Shown here piece after piece: positions 7,193 through 15,511 of a DNA stretch of 23,881 bases (position 1 is the first letter of the stretch; each line of letters begins with the position of its first letter). A model generated the notes under the pieces. The model had not been told where the DNA came from, made no database searches, and saw only the letters and a list, made by a program, of their open reading frames with translations. Origin of the DNA: an uncultured Alphaproteobacteria bacterium. Lineage in GTDB: Bacteria; Pseudomonadota; Alphaproteobacteria; Rhizobiales; Beijerinckiaceae. The stretch lies in assembly GCA_937988775.1 (NCBI GenBank), contig CALKHP010000014.1, forward strand, positions 1 to 23,881. Reading direction: 5' to 3'. The translations under genes and the position numbers were made by a program.

Positions 7193-8782
7193 ATGTCCGC
7201 CCCCCGCGTTCTCATTTCAGATGCTCTTTCTCCCGCCGCCGTGCAGATCTTCAAGGATCGCGGCATCGACGTCACCTTCGAGCCCGGCCTCGGCAAGGAC
7301 AAGGAGCGCCTCGCCAGCCTGATCGGCGATTATGACGGGCTCGCCATCCGCTCGGCGACCAAGGTCACGGCCAAGCTGCTTGGCGAGGCGAAAAACCTCA
7401 AGGTGATCGGCCGCGCCGGCATCGGCGTCGACAATGTCGATATCCCGGCCGCGACCGGGCGCGGCGTCATCGTGATGAACACGCCGTTCGGCAATTCGAT
7501 CACCACCGCCGAGCATGCCATCGCCATGATGTTCGCGATGGCGCGCCAGATCCCCGCCGCCGACGCCTCGACCCAGGCCGGCAAATGGGAGAAGAACCGC
7601 TTCATGGGCGTCGAGCTGACGGCCAAGGTGCTCGGCATCATCGGCTGCGGCAATATCGGCTCGATCGTGGCGCGCAAGGCGATCGGCATCGAGATGCGGG
7701 TGATCGCTTTCGATCCGTTCCTGTCGCCGGAACGCGCGCTCGAACTCGGCGTCGAGAAGGTCGAGCTCGACGATCTGCTGGCGCGCGCCGACATCATCAC
7801 CCTGCACACGCCGCTGACCGAGAAGACCCGCAACGTGCTGTCGCGCGAAGCGCTGGCCAAGACCAGGAAGGGCGTGCGCATCATCAACTGCGCGCGCGGC
7901 GGGCTGGTCGACGAGCAGGCGCTGGCCGATGCGATCCGGGCCGGCCATGTCGCGGGCGCCGCCTTCGACGTGTTCACGCAGGAGCCGGCCGAGGCCAATC
8001 CGCTGTTCGGCGTCGAGAACGTGGTGTGCACGCCGCATCTTGGCGCCGCGACCTCCGAGGCGCAGGAGAATGTCGCGTTGCAGGTCGCCGAGCAGATGTC
8101 GGATTACCTGCTCAAGGGCGCGATCTCGAACGCGGTCAACTTCCCCTCGATCACTGCCGAGGAAGCGCCGCGCCTCAAGCCGTTCATCGCGCTCGCCGAG
8201 AAGCTCGGCTCCTTCGCCGGCCAGTTGACGGAAACCGGCATTTCCCACCTCCGCATCACCTATCAGGGCGAGGTGGCCGGCATGAAGATCAAGGCGCTGA
8301 CCAGCGCAGCGGTCGCCGGATTGCTGCGGCCGATGCTCGCCGACATCAACGTCGTCTCGGCGCCCAGCGTGGCGCGCGAGCGCGGCATCGTCATCGAGGA
8401 GACGACCAGCGAATCGCCGGGCGATTATGATTCGCTCGTCACCGTCACCGTGGTGACGGAGCGCCAGGAGCGTTCGGTCGCTGGCACCGTGTTCGCCGAT
8501 GGCAAGCCGCGCATCACCAGCATCAAGGGCATCAAGATCGACGCGGAATTCGCGCCCTCGATGATCTATGTCACCAACGAGGACAAGCCCGGCTTCATCG
8601 GCCGTTTCGCGACGCTCTTGGGCGATGCCGGCGTCAATATCGCCACCTTCGCGCTCGGGCGCGACAACGAGGGCGGCTCGGCGATCGCGCTCGTCGAGGT
8701 CGACGGGCCGGTGCCGGTGCCGGTGCTGGCCGGCATTCCGGCGCTGCCAGGCGTCAGGCAGGCCAAGCCGCTACGGTTCTAG
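7193..8782 (+). CDS. serA: D-3-phosphoglycerate dehydrogenase SerA
   Basis: The enzyme oxidises 3-phosphoglycerate to 3-phosphohydroxypyruvate with NAD+, the first committed step of serine synthesis. The 529-residue product is the long form. A D-2-hydroxyacid dehydrogenase core covers about 1-310, followed by an intervening (ASB) domain and a C-terminal ACT domain from about 455. The NAD-binding loop is GCGNIG at 151-156, with Asp174 suited to NAD. The catalytic set Arg235 (NCARGG), Glu264 (TQEP) and His282 (TPHLGAAT) is intact. The ACT domain begins IYVTNEDKPGFIGR, so serine feedback or another ligand is possible. ATG 7193 has GGAG at 7182-7185. It is likely co-expressed with serC across the repeat. 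The last 12 bases overlap the convergent transporter gene. Confidence 0.97.
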   Translation: MSAPRVLISDALSPAAVQIFKDRGIDVTFEPGLGKDKERLASLIGDYDGLAIRSATKVTAKLLGEAKNLKVIGRAGIGVDNVDIPAATGRGVIVMNTPFGNSITTAEHAIAMMFAMARQIPAADASTQAGKWEKNRFMGVELTAKVLGIIGCGNIGSIVARKAIGIEMRVIAFDPFLSPERALELGVEKVELDDLLARADIITLHTPLTEKTRNVLSREALAKTRKGVRIINCARGGLVDEQALADAIRAGHVAGAAFDVFTQEPAEANPLFGVENVVCTPHLGAATSEAQENVALQVAEQMSDYLLKGAISNAVNFPSITAEEAPRLKPFIALAEKLGSFAGQLTETGISHLRITYQGEVAGMKIKALTSAAVAGLLRPMLADINVVSAPSVARERGIVIEETTSESPGDYDSLVTVTVVTERQERSVAGTVFADGKPRITSIKGIKIDAEFAPSMIYVTNEDKPGFIGRFATLLGDAGVNIATFALGRDNEGGSAIALVEVDGPVPVPVLAGIPALPGVRQAKPLRF

Positions 8783-9694
8783 GGATCGCGGCGGGCGGTG
8801 GGCCAACTCGGCCAACAGGATGCCGCCGACGACCAGCAGCAGGGCGAGCGCGTGGTGCAGGCCGAAGCGCTCGCCGAGGATCAGCACCGCCAGCAGCGCG
8901 CCGAATACCGGCATGAGATTGAAGAACAGCCCGGCCCGGCCCGGCCCGATGATCTCGATGGCGCGGATATAGTAGATCTGCGACAGGGCGGAGGGAAACA
9001 GCGCCACGAAGGCGAGCACGCCCCAGCCGAGCAGCGAATGCGGCCAGATCGCCTTGCCCATGGCGGCTTCCGCCGCGATGAGCGGGATTGACGACACGAA
9101 GGCGGCCAGGGCGATGACGCAGAACAGGCTGATCGGCGAGGCGTCGGGCTTGTCGCGCATCGCGATGGTGTAGCCGGAGTAGAACACGCAGGCGATCAGC
9201 AGCAGCAGATCGCCGTGGTTGAGCCGGAGCGTCAGCAGGACGTGGATGCTGCCGCCGCTGGCAAGCGTCGCGATGCCGAGAAGCGTGACCAGCAGCCCGG
9301 CCAATTGCCGTTTCGTCACCGGCATGCGGTAGAAGACCAGCATGCCGAGCAGCACGAGCGCCGGCACCGAGCTCTGCATGATGGTCAGGTTGATCGCCGT
9401 CGTATAATGCGCTGCCGCATAATACAGCGCGTTGAACGCCGTGAAGCCGAACGTGCCGAGCAGCGACAGGCGCAGCAGGCGCGGCTTGAGCGCCGGCCAG
9501 TCGCGCACGAGGTCGCGATGGACGAAGGGCAACAGCGCGACGCAGGCGAACAGCCAGCGACCGCCGGTCAGCACCATCGGCGACAGCTCGCCGACGGCCA
9601 GCCGGCTGGCGACGGCATTGCCGCCCCACATCAGCATGGTGAGTGCCAACAGCAGGTAGGGCCGGTCGTACAGCCGGAGCGCGGGGATGGGCAT
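8771..9694 (-). CDS. EamA/DMT-family membrane transporter
   Basis: The 307-residue inner-membrane protein has about ten hydrophobic segments in two EamA repeats, the layout of the drug/metabolite transporter superfamily (YdcZ/RhaT/EamA exporters of amino acids and metabolites). Family-like stretches are LTMLMWGGNAVASRLAVGELSP and AGLFFNLMPVFGALLAVLILGER. The frame is open to an ATG at 9784, but the start at 9694 (MPIPALRLYDRPYLLLAL) is preferred. The longer form would add a polar, unlikely N-terminus and leave only 11 bases to the divergent gene. No clear Shine-Dalgarno is seen, so the start is moderately uncertain. The 3' end overlaps serA by 12 bases. The substrate is unknown. Confidence 0.88.
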   Translation of the reverse strand: MPIPALRLYDRPYLLLALTMLMWGGNAVASRLAVGELSPMVLTGGRWLFACVALLPFVHRDLVRDWPALKPRLLRLSLLGTFGFTAFNALYYAAAHYTTAINLTIMQSSVPALVLLGMLVFYRMPVTKRQLAGLLVTLLGIATLASGGSIHVLLTLRLNHGDLLLLIACVFYSGYTIAMRDKPDASPISLFCVIALAAFVSSIPLIAAEAAMGKAIWPHSLLGWGVLAFVALFPSALSQIYYIRAIEIIGPGRAGLFFNLMPVFGALLAVLILGERFGLHHALALLLVVGGILLAELAHRPPRSLEP

Positions 9695-9730
9695 CGGAAG
9701 CTCGGGGAAGGCTTGAGAAGCGTGTGTGTT

Positions 9731-9765
9731 ATTGTAGGATACGCATAGTATCCCCGCCAGTATCC
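9731..9765. promoter_or_regulatory. GGATAC/GTATCC repeat cluster between divergent genes
   Basis: An inverted repeat GGATAC-N5-GTATCC (9737-9753) is followed by a further AGTATCC at 9759-9765, a direct copy of 9747-9753 at 12-base spacing. A candidate minus-strand -10, TACAAT (complement of 9731-9736), abuts the repeat, so a bound protein could control the transporter. The regulator is not encoded next to it. Confidence 0.5.
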
Positions 9766-9795
9766 TCGTCCTGATCCATTTCATTCACGGCTGCC

Positions 9796-10659
9796 ATGGC
9801 TCTGCATCTGCTCGTCGTCGAAGGCAATACGCGCGCGGCGCGCGAGCGGCACCGCGCGGCGCTCGGCTACACGCCGAGCGAAGGTTATGCGGCGGTGCTT
9901 GAGAAACTCGCCCCCGATGCCGTGTGCGACCTGTGTTTTCCGGCCGATGAAGGCGCCAACCTGCCCGATGGCGCCGGGCTCGAAAGCTATGACGGCGTGG
10001 TGCTGACCGGCTCGTCGCTGCATCTGTGGGACATGCAGCCGGAAGTGATGCGGCAGGTCGAACTCGCGCGCGCCGTCTACCGCTCGCGCTCGCCGTTTTT
10101 CGGCTCGTGCTGGGGTATTCAGGTGGCGAGCGTCGCGGCCGGCGGCAACGCGGTGCGCAATCCGGCCGGCCGCGAGTTGGCGATTGCCCGCAACATCGCA
10201 CCAACCGATGCCGGGCGCGCGCATCCGCTGCTCGCCGGGCGGCGCGCCGCCTATGACGCGCCTTGCGTGCATCTCGATATCGTCGGAGCCCTCCCGCCCG
10301 ATTGCACGGTGCTGGCGAGCAATGCGATGGCGCCGGTGCAGGCGGCCGAATTCCGCTCTGAGGGCGGCAGCTTCTGGGGCGTGCAATACCATCCCGAGTT
10401 CAGCCTGACCCATGTCGCCAAGCTGTTGGCGATGAATGTCGAGGCGCTGGTCGCCGACGGTTTCTTCTCCGACAGCCAGGCGGCAACGACGCTGCTGGGC
10501 GATTGGGAATTGCTCGAGCGAGCACCTGCACGCGCCGACCTTGCCTGGCGCTACGGGCTCGGGCCGGACGTGACCGATGCCGCGATCCGCACGACCGAGA
10601 TCGGCAACTGGCTCGCGCATCGGGTGCGACCGCAGGCGAGCGTGCGCGGCCGGGCGTGA
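9796..10659 (+). CDS. Class I glutamine amidotransferase-like protein
   Basis: The 287-residue cytosolic protein has the GMP-synthase-like glutaminase fold. The nucleophile elbow is GSCWGIQ with Cys105, and the His-x-Glu pair is His199 and Glu201 in GVQYHPEF, so the catalytic triad is complete. The N-terminal MALHLLVVEGN strand and DGVVLTGSSLHLWD loop match the family. A C-terminal extension of about 75 residues follows the glutaminase core. No synthetase partner is nearby, so it may be a free-standing amidotransferase or a gamma-glutamyl hydrolase; the substrate cannot be named. It is divergent from the EamA transporter with about 100 bases between them. No convincing Shine-Dalgarno precedes ATG 9796. 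A terminator lies 67 bases after the stop. Confidence 0.85.
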   Translation: MALHLLVVEGNTRAARERHRAALGYTPSEGYAAVLEKLAPDAVCDLCFPADEGANLPDGAGLESYDGVVLTGSSLHLWDMQPEVMRQVELARAVYRSRSPFFGSCWGIQVASVAAGGNAVRNPAGRELAIARNIAPTDAGRAHPLLAGRRAAYDAPCVHLDIVGALPPDCTVLASNAMAPVQAAEFRSEGGSFWGVQYHPEFSLTHVAKLLAMNVEALVADGFFSDSQAATTLLGDWELLERAPARADLAWRYGLGPDVTDAAIRTTEIGNWLAHRVRPQASVRGRA

Positions 10660-10725
10660 CGGGCGGCCGGATGCCGCACGGGTTTTGCTTTACCTTGGCC
10701 CGATCCTTCGCTAACTACCAACCGC

Positions 10726-10754
10726 AAAGCCTCGGCCTTGTGCCGGGGCTTTTT
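10726..10754 (+). terminator. Intrinsic terminator (or attenuator) upstream of purA
   Basis: A 10-bp stem with one G-U pair (10727-10736 with 10742-10751, AAGCCTCGGC/GCCGGGGCTT) has a 5-base loop and five T residues (10750-10754). It suits the end of the amidotransferase transcript. Only 41 bases separate it from the purA start, so it may instead lie in the purA leader. Confidence 0.8.
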
Positions 10755-10795
10755 CATGTCGCGCGCTGCTCCTCGCGAAAGGGTGGATATTAGGT

Positions 10796-12088
10796 ATGGC
10801 GAATGTGGTTGTGGTCGGCGCCCAGTGGGGCGACGAAGGCAAGGGCAAGATCGTCGACTGGCTCTCCGAGCAGGCGGATGTCGTGGTTCGCTTCCAGGGC
10901 GGGCATAATGCCGGCCATACGCTGGTCATCAACGGCACGACCTACAAGCTGAGCCTGTTGCCGTCGGGCATCGTGCGGCCGGGCAAGCTGTCGGTGATCG
11001 GCAACGGCGTGGTGGTCGATCCGGTGGCGCTTGCCGACGAGATCGACAAGCTGCGCGGGCAGGGGCTGACGATCACGCCGGAAAATCTGCGCGTCGCCGA
11101 CAATGCCGCGCTGATCCTGCCGCTGCATCGCGAACTCGACGGATTCCGCGAGAACAGCGCCACCGGCACCAAGATCGGCACGACCAAGCGCGGCATCGGC
11201 CCGGCCTATGAGGACAAGGTCGGCCGCCGCGCCATCCGCATGATGGATCTCGCCGATCTCGACGCCCTGCCGGCGCGCATCGAGCGCCTGCTCGTGCATC
11301 ACAATGCGCTCAGGCGCGGGCTCGGGCTCGAGCAGGTCACGCCTGAATCGCTGTTCGAGGGCTTGCGCGAGATCGCGCCCAAGGTGCTGCCCTTCATGGA
11401 TACCGTGTGGCAGTTGCTCGATCGCGAGCGCCGGGCCGGCAAGCGCATCCTGTTCGAGGGCGCGCAGGGTGCGCTGCTCGATATCGACCACGGCACCTAT
11501 CCTTACGTGACCTCGTCGAACACCGTGGCCGGGCAGGCGGCGGCGGGTTCCGGCCTCGGCCCGGGCGCGGTCGGCTATGTGCTCGGCATCGCCAAGGCCT
11601 ATACGACGCGCGTCGGCGAGGGGCCGTTCCCGACTGAACTGTTCGACGAGACCGGCCGGCGCATCGGCGAGCGCGGCCGCGAGTTCGGCACCGTGACCGG
11701 CCGGCCGCGGCGCTGCGGCTGGTTCGATGCGGCGCTGCTGCGCCAGACGGTGAAGACCTCCGGCATCGATGGCATCGCGCTGACAAAGCTCGACATTCTC
11801 GACGGATTCGAGACGTTGCAGGTGTGCACCGGCTACACCGTCGATGGGCGCGAGGTCGACCATCTGCCGGCGAGCGAAGTGGCGCAGATGCGCGCCAAGC
11901 CGATTTATGAGACGATACCAGGCTGGAAGGGTTCGACTGCGGGGGCGCGCAGTTGGGCCGACTTGCCGGCGGAAGCGGTGAAATACGTGCGGCGCATCGA
12001 GGAACTGATCGCCGCTCCGGTTTCGCTGCTCTCGACCAGCCCGGAACGGGACGATACGATTTTGGTCCAAAACCCGTTCCAAGCTTGA
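10796..12088 (+). CDS. purA: Adenylosuccinate synthetase PurA
   Basis: The enzyme joins IMP and aspartate using GTP to make adenylosuccinate, the first AMP-specific step of purine synthesis. The 430-residue length is standard. The N-terminus MANVVVVGAQWGDEGKGK holds the phosphate loop with catalytic Asp13. His41 lies in GGHNAGHT. Further signatures are GTTKRGIGPAYEDK, the TGRPRRCGW loop and the C-terminal STSPERDDTI guanine-binding motif. GGTGGA at 10782-10787 lies about 8 bases before ATG 10796. It is followed after 31 bases by a membrane protein of unknown function, probably in the same transcript. Confidence 0.98.
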   Translation: MANVVVVGAQWGDEGKGKIVDWLSEQADVVVRFQGGHNAGHTLVINGTTYKLSLLPSGIVRPGKLSVIGNGVVVDPVALADEIDKLRGQGLTITPENLRVADNAALILPLHRELDGFRENSATGTKIGTTKRGIGPAYEDKVGRRAIRMMDLADLDALPARIERLLVHHNALRRGLGLEQVTPESLFEGLREIAPKVLPFMDTVWQLLDRERRAGKRILFEGAQGALLDIDHGTYPYVTSSNTVAGQAAAGSGLGPGAVGYVLGIAKAYTTRVGEGPFPTELFDETGRRIGERGREFGTVTGRPRRCGWFDAALLRQTVKTSGIDGIALTKLDILDGFETLQVCTGYTVDGREVDHLPASEVAQMRAKPIYETIPGWKGSTAGARSWADLPAEAVKYVRRIEELIAAPVSLLSTSPERDDTILVQNPFQA

Positions 12089-12119
12089 CTCTGGGGCTCA
12101 ACGCAAACCACGAGAGCTG

Positions 12120-13268
12120 ATGGCGAATTATTATCCTCTGCTGGCCCGCGCCGTTTCGGGCATGCAAGACAGCACTGCCGAACAGCGCACCGGCCTGTAC
12201 GACCGTGCGCGCCACGCGCTTCTGGCGCAATTGCAGGCAGCCGAACCGCCGCTTTCCGAGAGCGACATCACGCGGGAACGCCTTGAACTCGAGGATGCGA
12301 TCCGCCGCGTCGAGGACGAGGCGGCCGGCCTGCCGGCGCTCGCGCCGATTCCCGATCCGGCGCCTGAACCGGTTTTCACCGAGGAGCCGGCGGCCCAGCC
12401 TGAATACGATGACCTGCCGGCGCAGCCGGCCCGGCCGCGTGTCGAGGCGCGCCAGGGCGGCGGCCGCAAGCGTCCGTTTGCCTTCTGGCTCGTGCTGGGC
12501 CTGCTGGTGCCGGTCACGGCCGGCATGGGCTTCCTCGCCTATCGCCTGAACAAGACGGACCGGCCGCCGGTGGCGGCATCGGCGCCCGCCACGCCGGCGG
12601 TGCCCGAAAACAGCAAGGTGACCGAGCGCCTCGGCGGCGAGGCATCGGGCGGTACGCCGGCCGAGACACCGGGCCAGACCGTGGCCTCGGCGCCGTCCGC
12701 CGAGCCAGCGCAACCGGGCGTGGCGGTGGCGCAACGTGCCGTGCTGCTGCAGGAGGACCCGACCGACGCCCAGAAGGTGATCGCCAAGCAGGGCAACGTC
12801 GCCTGGCGCCTCGATACCGAATCGCCCGGCAGCGGCCAGCAGCTCGAAACCGTGGTGAAGGCGAATTTCGACTTCACCGACGAGAAACTGCACGGCGAAG
12901 TGGTGTTCCGCCGCAATACCGATCCGGCCCTGCCGGCCTCGCATACCGTGGAAATCCGCTTCACGCCGGAGGCGGGCAGCCCCGTGGGTAACGTCAAGGC
13001 GGTCGGCCTGCTGGAAGCGCGCGAGGACGATCATACGCGCGGCACCGTGCTCGGCGGTTCGCAATTCCCGGTCTCGGAAAACCTGTTCCTGATCGGCCTG
13101 TCCAATGCCGAGCCGATCCGCTCCAGCAATATCGAGCTGCTGCGCAACCGGAACTGGTTCTATCTCGAGGTGCAGTTCAGCAGCGGACGACGTGGCGCGG
13201 TCATTCTGGAGCGCGGCGATGTCGGCAAGCGCATCTTCAAGGAGGCGCTGACCGCCTGGCAGCAGTAG
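12120..13268 (+). CDS. Single-pass membrane protein of unknown function
   Basis: The 382-residue protein was not assigned to a named family. Residues 1-70 form a charged, probably helical N-terminal module (YDRARHALLAQL, LSESDITRERLELEDAIRRVE). Residues 72-118 are Pro/Glu-rich and then basic. One transmembrane helix spans about 120-141 (FAFWLVLGLLVPVTAGMGFLAY), followed by a low-complexity Pro/Ala/Glu linker to about 205. A compact C-terminal domain runs 205-382 and should be periplasmic by the positive-inside rule (RKR before the helix). I recall similar proteins in Hyphomicrobiales, not checked here. It lies 31 bases after purA and ends at a bidirectional terminator. No enzyme motifs were found. 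Confidence 0.85.
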   Translation: MANYYPLLARAVSGMQDSTAEQRTGLYDRARHALLAQLQAAEPPLSESDITRERLELEDAIRRVEDEAAGLPALAPIPDPAPEPVFTEEPAAQPEYDDLPAQPARPRVEARQGGGRKRPFAFWLVLGLLVPVTAGMGFLAYRLNKTDRPPVAASAPATPAVPENSKVTERLGGEASGGTPAETPGQTVASAPSAEPAQPGVAVAQRAVLLQEDPTDAQKVIAKQGNVAWRLDTESPGSGQQLETVVKANFDFTDEKLHGEVVFRRNTDPALPASHTVEIRFTPEAGSPVGNVKAVGLLEAREDDHTRGTVLGGSQFPVSENLFLIGLSNAEPIRSSNIELLRNRNWFYLEVQFSSGRRGAVILERGDVGKRIFKEALTAWQQ

Positions 13269-13330
13269 GCGCGAGCGCTTTGGCAAATTCGGGACATTGC
13301 GAAAGCGGTCTATCGGCCTTCGCACAATAA

Positions 13331-13361
13331 AAAGGCCCGCCGGGGATACCGGCGGGCCTTT
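13331..13361. terminator. Bidirectional intrinsic terminator between convergent genes
   Basis: A perfect 13-bp stem (13331-13343 with 13349-13361) has a 5-base loop. A five-base A run (13329-13333) overlaps its left edge and gives a U5 tract for minus-strand transcripts, so it is strongest for rpoH. On the plus strand only TTT follows, giving weaker termination of the purA transcript. Confidence 0.9.
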
Positions 13362-13390
13362 GATTCTTGTCCGAGGCTTGAGCCTGTCCG

Positions 13391-14272
13391 TCAGGCGGCG
13401 GCTTGCTCCAGCCGTGCGACATTGCTGCGCACGGCGGCCTGAACCTTCTCGTAGGCGCGCACCTCGATCTGCCGGATGCGCTCGCGCGACACGCCGAACT
13501 CCTCCGACAGCGCTTCGAGCGTCAGCGGCTCGTCGAGCAGGCGGCGCGCCTCGAAGATGCGGCGCTCGCGCTGGTTGAGCAGGCCGAGCGCGCCGTCGAG
13601 CGCGGTGCGGCGGTTGCCGCTTTCCTCGCTCGCCATCAGCAGGGCTTCCTGGCTGGCGCCGTCATCGACCAGCGTATCCTGCCACTCGCCGTCGCCATCG
13701 ATGCGCAGCGGGCTGTTCAGCGAACTGTCGCCGCCAAGCCTGCGGTTCATCTCGACGACCTCGTGCTCGTGCACGCCGAGGCGCTTGGCGATCACCTGCA
13801 CCTGGTCGGGGCGCAGATCGCCGTCCTCGAGCGCGGAAATGTGGTTCTTGGCCTTGCGCAGGTTGAAGAACAGCTTCTTCTGGTTGGCGGTGGTGCCCAT
13901 CTTCACCAGCGACCACGAGCGCAGGATGTATTCCTGGATCGAGGCGCGGATCCACCACATCGCGTAGGTCGCGAGACGGAAGCCGCGCTCCGGATCGAAG
14001 CGCTTGACGGCCTGCATCAGGCCGATATTGCCCTCGGACACGACCTCGCCGACCGGCAGGCCATAGCCGCGATAGCCCATGGCGATCTTGACCACGAGAC
14101 GCAGATGCGAGGTGATGAGCTTGTGGGCGGCGCTGGTATCGGCATGCTCGCGCAAACGCTTGGCGAGCATATATTCCTGCTGCGGCTCAAGAAGTGGAAA
14201 CCGCCGGATTTCGGCGATATAACGCGACAGGCTGCCTTCCGTACCAACGGCGGGAAGCGTAGCAGTAGTCAT
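13391..14272 (-). CDS. rpoH: RNA polymerase heat-shock sigma factor RpoH (sigma-32)
   Basis: This sigma factor directs RNA polymerase to heat-shock promoters. The open frame reaches 14434, but ATG at 14272-14270 is chosen because AGGAGG (complement of 14280-14285) lies 7 bases upstream. This gives 293 residues, the family norm. Region 2 includes RLVVKIAMGYRGYGLPVGEVVSEGNIGLMQAVKRFDPERGFRLATYAMWWIRASI in shortened form: GLMQAVKRFDP, then ATYAMWWIRASIQEYIL. The RpoH box QKKLFFNLR at 131-139 separates it from other sigma factors. Region 4.2 carries a helix-turn-helix at about 251-272 (LEALSEEFGVSRERIRQIE). A good vegetative promoter lies upstream and a strong terminator downstream. Alphaproteobacteria often have several rpoH copies; which one this is cannot be said. 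Confidence 0.96.
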   Translation of the reverse strand: MTTATLPAVGTEGSLSRYIAEIRRFPLLEPQQEYMLAKRLREHADTSAAHKLITSHLRLVVKIAMGYRGYGLPVGEVVSEGNIGLMQAVKRFDPERGFRLATYAMWWIRASIQEYILRSWSLVKMGTTANQKKLFFNLRKAKNHISALEDGDLRPDQVQVIAKRLGVHEHEVVEMNRRLGGDSSLNSPLRIDGDGEWQDTLVDDGASQEALLMASEESGNRRTALDGALGLLNQRERRIFEARRLLDEPLTLEALSEEFGVSRERIRQIEVRAYEKVQAAVRSNVARLEQAAA

Positions 14273-14342
14273 ACTCTCTCCTCCTGGGTTCCCAAAATCG
14301 GCGAACCTCCGGTGGCCGCGCCAAGCGCATGCCACCTGTTTC

Positions 14343-14371
14343 CTTATACAAGCATCCGATCGTGACCGCAA
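14343..14371 (-). promoter_or_regulatory. rpoH promoter (housekeeping type)
   Basis: On the minus strand, TTGCGG (14371-14366), a 17-base spacer and TATAAG (14348-14343) form a good sigma-70-like promoter. The start would fall near 14336, leaving a leader of about 64 bases. It lies between rluD and rpoH. Confidence 0.65.
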
Positions 14372-14467
14372 AGTGGCATTGGAGCGCAGGTCGCGCCGGA
14401 TCGAGGCATGGGCGGACCATGCCAAACCTGCCATGCCATGTCGGTGCGCCGCAGCACGATGGCCCGT

Positions 14468-15511
14468 TCAGGGGTGTCGCAGCGCCGCCATCAGCCGCGC
14501 CATGTCGGCCGGCGGCGCGGATTCAAAGCTCAGGACCTCGCCGGTCTCGGGGTGCTCGAAGCCGAGCAGCGTGGCGTGCAGGGCCTGGCGTCCCAACGCC
14601 GCCAACGCCTGTTGCGCCGGGGGGGAGAGCAGGGCGGCCTTGGTCTTGAAGCCGCCGCCATAAACGGCGTCGCCGAGCAGCGGATGGCCAAGATGCGTCA
14701 TGTGCACGCGGATCTGGTGCGTCCGCCCGGTTTCCAGCTCGCAGCGCAGCAGGCTGGCGACGGTGGCGCCGCCGGAGACGCCGGCGAAGGTTTCCTCCAC
14801 CGTGTAATGGGTGAGGGCGAAACGACCGTGATCCTCATCGACGACAGCCATTTTCTCGCGATTGGCGGAGCTGCGCTCGAGATTGGCCTCGATCGTGCCC
14901 TGCCGGCGCGCCAGATCGCCCCAGACCAGCGCCAGATAGGCGCGCATCAGCGCACCGGTGCGGCCGTGATCGGCGAATTGTGCCGCGAGGTGACGGTGGG
15001 CGGCGTCGGTCTTGGCGACCACCATCAGCCCGGACGTATCCTTGTCGAGCCGGTGCACGATGCCCGGCCGCTTCACGCCGCCAATGCCGGACAGGCTGTC
15101 GCCGCAATGGCCGATCAGGGCGTTAACCAGCGTGCCGCTGGCATGTCCGGCGGCGGGGTGCACCACCATGCCGGCCGGCTTGTCGATGACGATGAGGTGG
15201 GCGTCCTCATAACGGATGGCAAGCGGGATCGCCTCGCCGGCCGGTTCGGCGGCGACCGGCTCGGGCAGCGTGATCACGACCTGCTGGCCCGCTTTGAGCT
15301 TGCGCGCCGGATCGCGGCAGATGCCGTCGGCGACGGTGACGAAACCGTCGAGGATCAGGGCCTTGATGCGCGTGCGCGACAGCGTCGCGTCGGCGATGGC
15401 ATCGGCGATGAACTTGTCGAGGCGCTGGGCGGCATCATCTGCATGCAGCAGGTGCGAGCGCGGGTCTGGCGGAGCGGCGATGTCGTCGGGCGTCATGGCG
15501 TGCCCTAGCAT
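14468..15511 (-). CDS. rluD: RluA-family 23S rRNA pseudouridine synthase, RluD-like
   Basis: The protein should isomerise uridines in 23S rRNA, by analogy to RluD/RluC. An N-terminal S4 RNA-binding domain is visible (AAQRLDKFIADAIADATLSRTRIKALI), followed by the catalytic domain with HRLDKDTSG, whose Asp is the family nucleophile. Further conserved stretches are RTHQIRVHM and HPLLGDAVYG. Two ATG starts are plausible. At 15511 GCGGGG lies 5 bases upstream; at 15496 TAGGG lies 6 bases upstream. The outer one is listed, with low preference, giving 347 residues. The frame runs further upstream, but that segment is polar and unlike the family. It is transcribed toward rpoH, a conserved pairing in many alphaproteobacteria. 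Specificity between RluD and RluC is not proven. Confidence 0.9.
   Translation of the reverse strand: MLGHAMTPDDIAAPPDPRSHLLHADDAAQRLDKFIADAIADATLSRTRIKALILDGFVTVADGICRDPARKLKAGQQVVITLPEPVAAEPAGEAIPLAIRYEDAHLIVIDKPAGMVVHPAAGHASGTLVNALIGHCGDSLSGIGGVKRPGIVHRLDKDTSGLMVVAKTDAAHRHLAAQFADHGRTGALMRAYLALVWGDLARRQGTIEANLERSSANREKMAVVDEDHGRFALTHYTVEETFAGVSGGATVASLLRCELETGRTHQIRVHMTHLGHPLLGDAVYGGGFKTKAALLSPPAQQALAALGRQALHATLLGFEHPETGEVLSFESAPPADMARLMAALRHP

Noticed and set aside
10790..12082. 430-codon minus-strand open frame exactly opposite purA
   Set aside because: It mirrors the purA frame in another phase and has no ribosome site or domain.
11394..13325. 643-codon minus-strand open frame opposite purA and the membrane-protein gene
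   Set aside because: It is antisense to purA, which has all its family motifs, and has a low-complexity Arg/Ala composition with no domain.
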